A DNA stretch of 64,000 nt from UBA2256 sp964531105 (GTDB taxonomy: Bacteria; Spirochaetota; Spirochaetia; Treponematales; Rectinemataceae). The translations under genes and the position numbers were made by a program. The stretch lies in assembly GCA_964531105.1 (NCBI GenBank), contig CAZHFN010000001.1, forward strand, positions 99,701 through 163,700, written 5' to 3'. The notes under the pieces were generated by a model, which saw nothing but the letters and a program-made list of their open reading frames with translations, was not told the DNA's origin and searched no databases. How positions within the stretch are numbered: the stretch's first letter is position 1; each line of letters opens with the position of its first letter. Shown here piece by piece: positions 58,847 through 64,000 of this stretch.

Positions 58847-60696
58847 CCCTGAGAGAGGGATGTTTCCAGGGTATTCAGTTGGGTTTCCAAATCCTGATCG
58901 GAAATACCCACGATGCGAGCTTGTTTGATGTAAAAAAGCGCCTTGGTCTTGTCATTCTTTTCGGCATAGGCTTTGGCCAGGGCCGCCAAGGCTTCTACGT
59001 TATCGGCCCGCTCCAGGAGCGCCTTCCTGTAGGCATCGATGGCTTGGTCGGGGTCCTGCATAAGGCTACCTTGGAGGTAATAGAGGTAGGATCGCATTTC
59101 CTTGGAGGAAGAGTTGGCAAGAAACTGGATTGCCAGGCTCAAGAGCACAGGCTGGGTGCTTAGGCCAGAGCCGAGGCTCCCTAGGAAACTGGAGCCTATA
59201 TCCGAGACTGGGCCCGAAGCCGAGGCGAGGCCAATACCCGAGAATGAGGCCGCCAAGGATCGCAGATAGGACTCTACGGCGACTTCTGAACTGGGATTTT
59301 CCGTATACCATTCGGAGGCGAAGGCTAGAGCTTCGGTAGCCCGCCCTGATCTGCGCAGAATTGTGGAGACTACTTCCTTATCCAAGCCGGCCATGGAGGA
59401 ATTGTCCAACATAGTAGCGGCGACATACCAATTCTGATGATTATAGGCTTCCATGAGGAGGTAGCGCTCGGCGATGCCCTTGGCCTCCTGCCGCATGGCT
59501 ATTTGCAGGGGATTATAGAGGGCAAGCCCTGTTGCATCGGTCTGGGGGGCGGCGGCCATGGCAGCCAAGGCCGACTCGCTTAAATGCACCGCTTCCTTAT
59601 GCCCTGATTCGGGGCCTTCGAAGAGGATGCCTGCCAGAAGTATCATGATTTCAGGATCGCTGGGGTATGCCTGTATGGCCTTGCGAGCCCACTTGAGAGT
59701 TTCGTCGTGGCGCCCATGGCTCTTTACTAATTGCGTTTTAAGATAGAGGTAGAGCCTGTCATTGGGATGCTTCTTTCCGAAAGCATCCACAAGGGGCTGA
59801 GCGCTCTGGAAATTATTGCCATCTATGAGGATGTGGGCGAGCAGAATGCTGAGTTCGTCGGATGCAGGAAAATGCTCCAGTGCTTTGCGGGTAAAAGCCT
59901 CTGCTTCCGCAAGTTTTCCATTTCGGTACAAGGCTATGGAGTAGACTTTTATAAAGGCAGGATCTTCCATACGCAAATCCGCCAAGGGGCGCAAAAAGGC
60001 CAGGGCATTGACTGGCCTTGAGAGTTCCAGAGAGATAACGCCAAGTTCTAGCCTGGCAGGCCAGAGATTGGGATAGGTTTCTAGAAGTTCGACATAATTG
60101 TAGTAAGCGGTTACTAGATCTCCGAAGAGCATTTCGTGCCTGGCCTTTACCAGCCCGGGGATTACCGAAGCCTGATCGGGCAGGGCTGCGAATCGCTGGG
60201 CATAGCCTAAGGCGTTGCGGCCCACTTCTTTATCCTGGGATTTAAAAATGGCCAGGGCGGGCAATATCTCGTGCAAGAAACTGGGGTCAGACCCCTTGGG
60301 AGCACCAAACACTTTGCCCTGTGAGGCTTCCACCAACTGGGTGAGGCTCAGTGAATAGCTTCCGCTCAGGACTCCTACCTTGGGATCGATAAAAAACGCA
60401 GCCGTTTTTGCGGAGGGATATAGAATTGAGGAGATGCCCCTGATTATTTCCGAGAGAGCGCGCTTGTCCTCGTCGCTCACTACCTTGGTCTGCGCCAGGC
60501 TTTCCTTGGCCTGGGCCAGGGATTCGGGCGTCGCAAGAATTATGCAGCGCTCAATTTCAGCCTTGCTGTTCACAACCTTGGCCAGGAGGGTGGGATCCGA
60601 CATGCTCAAGGACGACTGGGCAAAGAGAGCGGGAAGGGTGTTTAAAAACAGCATGAGAAGCAGAATTTTACTAAACCGGATTGCCCTGGTATTCAC
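58843..60696 (-). CDS. Exported TPR-repeat protein
   Basis: 617 aa with a signal peptide (ILLLMLFLNTLPALFAQ, cleavage near residue 27). At least six TPR-like helix pairs are recognisable between residues ~170 and ~600, e.g. GDLVTAYYNYVELLETYP, GKLAEAEAFTRKALEHFP and DQAIDAYRKALLERADNVEALAALAKAYAE. It is likely a periplasmic scaffold or assembly factor. The start codon is GTG with GAGG immediately before it. It is divergent from the lipoprotein/transglycosylase operon. Confidence 0.88.
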   Translation of the reverse strand: MNTRAIRFSKILLLMLFLNTLPALFAQSSLSMSDPTLLAKVVNSKAEIERCIILATPESLAQAKESLAQTKVVSDEDKRALSEIIRGISSILYPSAKTAAFFIDPKVGVLSGSYSLSLTQLVEASQGKVFGAPKGSDPSFLHEILPALAIFKSQDKEVGRNALGYAQRFAALPDQASVIPGLVKARHEMLFGDLVTAYYNYVELLETYPNLWPARLELGVISLELSRPVNALAFLRPLADLRMEDPAFIKVYSIALYRNGKLAEAEAFTRKALEHFPASDELSILLAHILIDGNNFQSAQPLVDAFGKKHPNDRLYLYLKTQLVKSHGRHDETLKWARKAIQAYPSDPEIMILLAGILFEGPESGHKEAVHLSESALAAMAAAPQTDATGLALYNPLQIAMRQEAKGIAERYLLMEAYNHQNWYVAATMLDNSSMAGLDKEVVSTILRRSGRATEALAFASEWYTENPSSEVAVESYLRSLAASFSGIGLASASGPVSDIGSSFLGSLGSGLSTQPVLLSLAIQFLANSSSKEMRSYLYYLQGSLMQDPDQAIDAYRKALLERADNVEALAALAKAYAEKNDKTKALFYIKQARIVGISDQDLETQLNTLETSLSQG

Positions 60697-60826
60697 CTCG
60701 ATCTATCCTTATCTCCCTTAAACTCTCATAGTGTCAGACACAGGCGACAGCGCAGAGTTACATTTTTCCAGTCTCTTTCTAAGCATCGAAAGATACTAAG
60801 CCAAAGTATATATAAATCGTCCAGGC

Positions 60827-60856
60827 TTGCAAAGCGTAAAATCCCCGTGCTACTCT
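60827..60856 (+). promoter_or_regulatory. Possible promoter of the lipoprotein-transglycosylase operon
   Basis: TTGCAA (60827-60832), an 18-nt spacer and TACTCT (60851-60856). The predicted start of transcription, about 60863, directly precedes the GTG at 60864, which has no Shine-Dalgarno. Confidence 0.45.
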
Positions 60857-60863
60857 CATTTTT

Positions 60864-61976
60864 GTGTCATTTTTACCCAGGCGACGGAGGCCGAAGGATA
60901 CACTTAAGCCTTCCATAAGGGGCTTAAACCCCATTTTGCTCGCTGCCCTGCTGGCAATATTTTTTTTAGTATCCTGCGCAAAAGAATATTCATTTTATAT
61001 TGTAGGCGATAAGGCGCAGAAAAGAGAGCTGACATCCCTTTTTTCCCTACTGGAGCTCCATGACAGCCAGGGAGAAAAACCGGACAGCCAAGCCCATTTT
61101 GCCGCGGCGCGCAAAATATCGGCCCTTCTCATCGCCCAGGGAAGAAACGCCTTGGCCGCTTCCTTTTTGATGGGCCTAACCGATCCGGCGGATGACTACG
61201 CCACATGGTATCTCTTTACCGCGGCGGCGGCCTACGAATCGGCGGGCGATCTGAGCCTGGCTATTCCGCTGTACGAGCGAATCGTTAAAACCCTGCCCGA
61301 CCTTTTAGTAGAGGGCAGAAGCTTGCATTACCAAGCGCTTATCCGGCTGGTCCGGAGCGCTGCCGTGCCGGAGCGAAAAATCGAATATTATCGCGACTTG
61401 ATTGTCCGCTTTCCTGAGGCGGAGGACATAGGGGCTTCTCACTTTCTTTTAGCCAAGGAATACGAAAAAACCGGCCAGTGGAAGGAGGCTATGAATTCCT
61501 ACGCCTCTTTTCTGCCCTACTTTGGCACCGCAGTGCCCGACTACCCAGAGGCATTTTCCTACGCTCGTCAGCTCCTGGAATTCAATGCCAGCTCCAAGGA
61601 CTGGACGTATGAAAGCCTGGACACGCTACTGGAAGAAATTAGAAAAGCCCTAAATTCAGGCTCGGCCCGATCCTTAAGGCGCTACGCGTCCAAAGCAGGG
61701 TTTTTCGCCATTTCCTGGTACCAGGACAGCGAAATGGACGCCAACAGCAAGGTAGCCTTCGATCTAGGCCAGTTCATGCAAGGACGGCGCATAAATTCCG
61801 CTCCTGCGGTGCACCCATCCTCGGGCCCCTACGAAGCCTACCTGCGCACCTGGGGCTGGACCGGCCGCGTAGCAGTCTGGTATCTATACTTCAGAAAAAT
61901 AAACTTTCCGGCAGACCCCGCAGTCCACGGGCGTTGGGAGTGGGCTGGCATTTACTTCGGGGAACGCATGCAATGA
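60864..61976 (+). CDS. Lipoprotein with TPR-like repeats
   Basis: 370 aa starting at GTG. A long basic N terminus precedes a lipoprotein signal (LLAIFFLVSC, C38). The mature part is helical with TPR-like pairs (about 110-240), e.g. GDLSLAIPLYERIVKTLPDL and GQWKEAMNSYASFLPYFG. The last ~60 residues are rich in Trp and aromatic residues (YLRTWGWTGRVAVWYLYF). Its stop overlaps the transglycosylase ATG (ATGA), so it is probably a partner in peptidoglycan remodelling. No Shine-Dalgarno is seen. Confidence 0.82.
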   Translation: MSFLPRRRRPKDTLKPSIRGLNPILLAALLAIFFLVSCAKEYSFYIVGDKAQKRELTSLFSLLELHDSQGEKPDSQAHFAAARKISALLIAQGRNALAASFLMGLTDPADDYATWYLFTAAAAYESAGDLSLAIPLYERIVKTLPDLLVEGRSLHYQALIRLVRSAAVPERKIEYYRDLIVRFPEAEDIGASHFLLAKEYEKTGQWKEAMNSYASFLPYFGTAVPDYPEAFSYARQLLEFNASSKDWTYESLDTLLEEIRKALNSGSARSLRRYASKAGFFAISWYQDSEMDANSKVAFDLGQFMQGRRINSAPAVHPSSGPYEAYLRTWGWTGRVAVWYLYFRKINFPADPAVHGRWEWAGIYFGERMQ

Positions 61977-63301
61977 GGTTATCTTCCATTACTATGGCGG
62001 CTCTCTCAGCCCTCCTCTTTCTTTTCACCGGAGCGGCTGGCGCCTACGATCCCGATACGCAGTCCATAGTCGCCGGTAGCGTGGTTAAGCCCCCAGAGGC
62101 TGCGTCGCAGGCGCCAGGCTGGGATGCCCCCCAACCGCCAAGTACTGATTCGCAAGAGCCAGCCCTAGCCTGGGATGCTTCGCCAGCATCAGAGGCTGCA
62201 TCTCAGCCGCTAGCCCCAGCCCAGGATGCCCCATCAGGCCAGATCACCGAGGCCGACATCGATGCCGATGAGTTCATCTTCCCCCAGCCCGATCTTTTAA
62301 TGTCTGCGGGCATTCTGGTGGACGGGCTGGAGTACGACCTCCCCATGCCCTGGGGACACGAAGAATTCGAGGAACTGCGGGAATACTACCTGACCGCCGG
62401 AGGCAAGCGCTGGCTTAAAATGGTCATGCAGCGCTCCCTGCCTTATCTGGCTTTCGTGGAAGAAAAAATCCACGAGTTGGAATTACCCCCGGAACTCCTC
62501 TTTCTTCCAGTTATTGAGTCGGAGTATTCGCCCTACGCTGTCTCCAAAAGCGGCGCCACCGGCATTTGGCAGTTCATGCGCAACTCAATCGCTGGATATG
62601 GGCTCGAAATAAATGAATGGAAGGACGACAGAAGGGATTTCATGAAGAGCAGCACCGCGGCGCTCTTGAAACTAAGGGACAACTACAAGGCCCTAAGCGA
62701 CTGGTCGCTGGCCATAGCGGCCTATAACGCTGGCTTGGGCGCCGTATCCAGGGCGGTGCGCAATGCCAAGGGCGAAAGCATAGATTTTTGGCACCTCTAC
62801 GAAAGCAAAAAATTGCCCAAGGAATCCCTGGCCTATGTACCTAAGTTTCTCGCGGTGGCTAGCATTCTGCGCTATCCCGAACTCCACGGTATAGCCTATG
62901 AATGGGGCGACACCCTTGCTTGGGAAACCCTCCCCCTGGACAGGCAGGTGGATATAGGCCTTTTATCGGAAAAAACCGAAGTCTCCCTGGATCTTCTCAA
63001 GCGGGGCAACGCCGAACTCAATTACGGCATAACCCCGCCTGCAAAGGGACACCTGCTGAAAGTTCCCGCCGAAGGAGCCGACGCAATAAAAGCCGTCCTG
63101 GAGGACAGCTCGTCGCCTCTTTTCAAGTACAACATCTACACCGTCAAATCAGGAGACACTCTAAGCGCAATATCCAAGCGCTACGCTACCCCTCTGAGCA
63201 TGGTCGTGGAAGCCAACCCAGGCATAAAACCCGATAAAATAAGAATTGGCCAGCGCCTTATTATCCCCCAACTCACCAAGTCCAAGAATCCTATCGGTTA
63301 G
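61973..63301 (+). CDS. Lytic transglycosylase with LysM domain (MltD-like)
   Basis: 442 aa from the ATG at 61973. Signal peptide, then a Pro/Ala/Gln-rich linker of degenerate repeats (about 30-85), an SLT domain with the catalytic Glu in LPVIESEYSPYAVS and the GIWQFM and AIAAYNAGLGAV motifs, and one C-terminal LysM (YTVKSGDTLSAISKRYATPL). It cleaves glycan strands to give anhydro-muropeptides, and the LysM binds peptidoglycan. It is translationally coupled to the lipoprotein gene upstream. Confidence 0.94.
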   Translation: MRLSSITMAALSALLFLFTGAAGAYDPDTQSIVAGSVVKPPEAASQAPGWDAPQPPSTDSQEPALAWDASPASEAASQPLAPAQDAPSGQITEADIDADEFIFPQPDLLMSAGILVDGLEYDLPMPWGHEEFEELREYYLTAGGKRWLKMVMQRSLPYLAFVEEKIHELELPPELLFLPVIESEYSPYAVSKSGATGIWQFMRNSIAGYGLEINEWKDDRRDFMKSSTAALLKLRDNYKALSDWSLAIAAYNAGLGAVSRAVRNAKGESIDFWHLYESKKLPKESLAYVPKFLAVASILRYPELHGIAYEWGDTLAWETLPLDRQVDIGLLSEKTEVSLDLLKRGNAELNYGITPPAKGHLLKVPAEGADAIKAVLEDSSSPLFKYNIYTVKSGDTLSAISKRYATPLSMVVEANPGIKPDKIRIGQRLIIPQLTKSKNPIG

Positions 63302-63302
63302 A

Positions 63303-64000
63303 TCAGAGCGCCAGGGTTGCGAAGACCTTGGCGTCGCCTACTATGTTGGCCAACTGGGCGCTCTCGTTGGGCTGGTGGGCTGTCGCGTTCATTCTGGCCC
63401 AGACCACGCAGTCAAAGCCCGCCTTGCGCAGATAGGCGCCCACAGTACCGCCGCCAATGCCGATGGGCTTGGCGTCTACGCTGTAGACTTCCTTAACCGC
63501 CTTTTTCAGCACCCCCACCACAGGGGCATCGGCGGGCGTTGCCTTGGATTCGTTGCTCTGGACAATCTCGAAGGAAATCTTCACTTTGTGGTCAGCCTCT
63601 ACCACATCGGCTACCTTACGCAGCTCATCCAGCACCCTGGCCACAGGGTACACCGGCAAAATCCGCATATCCAAATAGAAGACATCTTCGCCGGGAATCG
63701 TGTTGACGTTGGGAACGTTCGCTTCTTTTTTAGTGGGATTGATGGTTGTGCGATCGGGCTCGAAAAGGGAATCCCGAGCCGTAAACACAATCTTTTCCAG
63801 CTTGTGGGCCTGTACCGCGAAATCGGAAGCCGCGAGGAAGGCATTCACTCCCTTGTCGGGCATAGCCGCGTGAGTCTGGAGACCCTTGGTCTTCACCTTG
63901 AGCCAGCAAATGTTCTTCTCAGCCACCTCGATCTCACTGCCCTGGGCATTACCGCCGTCGGGAATGATTATCAGGTCGTCCTTGGTGAACAGAGAATGAT
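63303..64000 (-). CDS. M20-family metallopeptidase, C-terminal part
   Basis: The frame is open to the right edge; only the last 232 codons are present, and the GTG at 63926 is internal. The part seen has the dimerisation domain (KTKGLQTHAAMPDKGVNAFLAASD, VNTIPGEDVFYLDMRILPVYP) and the C-terminal catalytic half (IGIGGGTVGAYLRKAGFDCVVW, with the final His in ATAHQPNE). This is the ArgE/DapE/dipeptidase branch; the metal-binding N terminus is outside the window, so the substrate cannot be given. Confidence 0.9.
   Translation of the reverse strand, partial: HSLFTKDDLIIIPDGGNAQGSEIEVAEKNICWLKVKTKGLQTHAAMPDKGVNAFLAASDFAVQAHKLEKIVFTARDSLFEPDRTTINPTKKEANVPNVNTIPGEDVFYLDMRILPVYPVARVLDELRKVADVVEADHKVKISFEIVQSNESKATPADAPVVGVLKKAVKEVYSVDAKPIGIGGGTVGAYLRKAGFDCVVWARMNATAHQPNESAQLANIVGDAKVFATLAL

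Noticed and set aside
1..64000. CRISPR arrays, insertion sequences or prophage
   Set aside because: I saw no regularly spaced direct repeats, transposase, integrase or phage structural genes. The 18-bp priA repeats and Gly-rich repeats are within coding sequence.

Overview
The window looks like chromosomal DNA of a GC-rich spirochaete of the Treponema/Spirochaeta type. The best marker is the 577-aa coiled-coil protein at 22142-23875, whose single N-terminal membrane helix and long coiled coil match the spirochaete 'SpiroCoCo' family. Many lipoproteins, PASTA and LysM proteins, and an outer-membrane-like barrel fit a diderm spirochaete. No phage, insertion sequence or CRISPR array is visible. 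The genus assignment is inference.

Layout. (1) 1-1135: end of a two-component system. (2) 1222-9488: a PrpR-type sigma-54 activator, then a catabolic and uptake operon: aconitase-family dehydratase subunits, a tripartite tricarboxylate transporter (TctC and a TctA-TctB fusion) and a LarA-type nickel racemase. Its sigma-54 promoter lies so close to the first ATG that the mRNA should be leaderless. (3) 9548-22070 (minus strand): acetate kinase and a long, tightly packed housekeeping run (priA, family-4 UDG, GH2 glycosidase, membrane protein, PASTA protein, fmt, def, DUF192, rpsU, M23 peptidase). (4) 22142-26086: coiled-coil protein, deoD, pseudouridine synthase, histidine phosphatase. (5) 26162-30707: an iron/AfuABC-like ABC importer and a HAD phosphatase. 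(6) 30853-34636: VF530 protein, M20D amidohydrolase, Ldh2-type dehydrogenase, class V aminotransferase. (7) 34712-45706: a probable envelope system made of a lipoprotein, an 846-aa outer-membrane-like protein and a 2516-aa Ig-repeat protein with a Gly-rich tail. (8) 46054-48224: ACT / UPF0210 / double-ACT locus. (9) 48433-53382: a Cys-rich small lipoprotein beside a DsbD-like protein, an exported nitroreductase-like protein, glutathione peroxidase, and a CDF metal exporter under an apparent NiCo riboswitch. (10) 53437-57887: VapBC-like pair, RecQ, Fic protein, AT-rich spacer and tRNA-Pro(GGG). (11) 57938-64000: TIGR02757 protein, TPR protein, lipoprotein, LysM transglycosylase and the end of an M20 peptidase.

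The strongest points for follow-up are: the complete promoter-aptamer-terminator unit of a NiCo riboswitch upstream of the CDF exporter; the sigma-54 leaderless catabolic operon; the giant Ig-repeat envelope locus; the Cys-rich lipoprotein with its likely thiol-redox partner; and the rpsU start region, which has a near-perfect Shine-Dalgarno but no usual start codon at the right distance. All family calls come from reading motifs; no database search was run.
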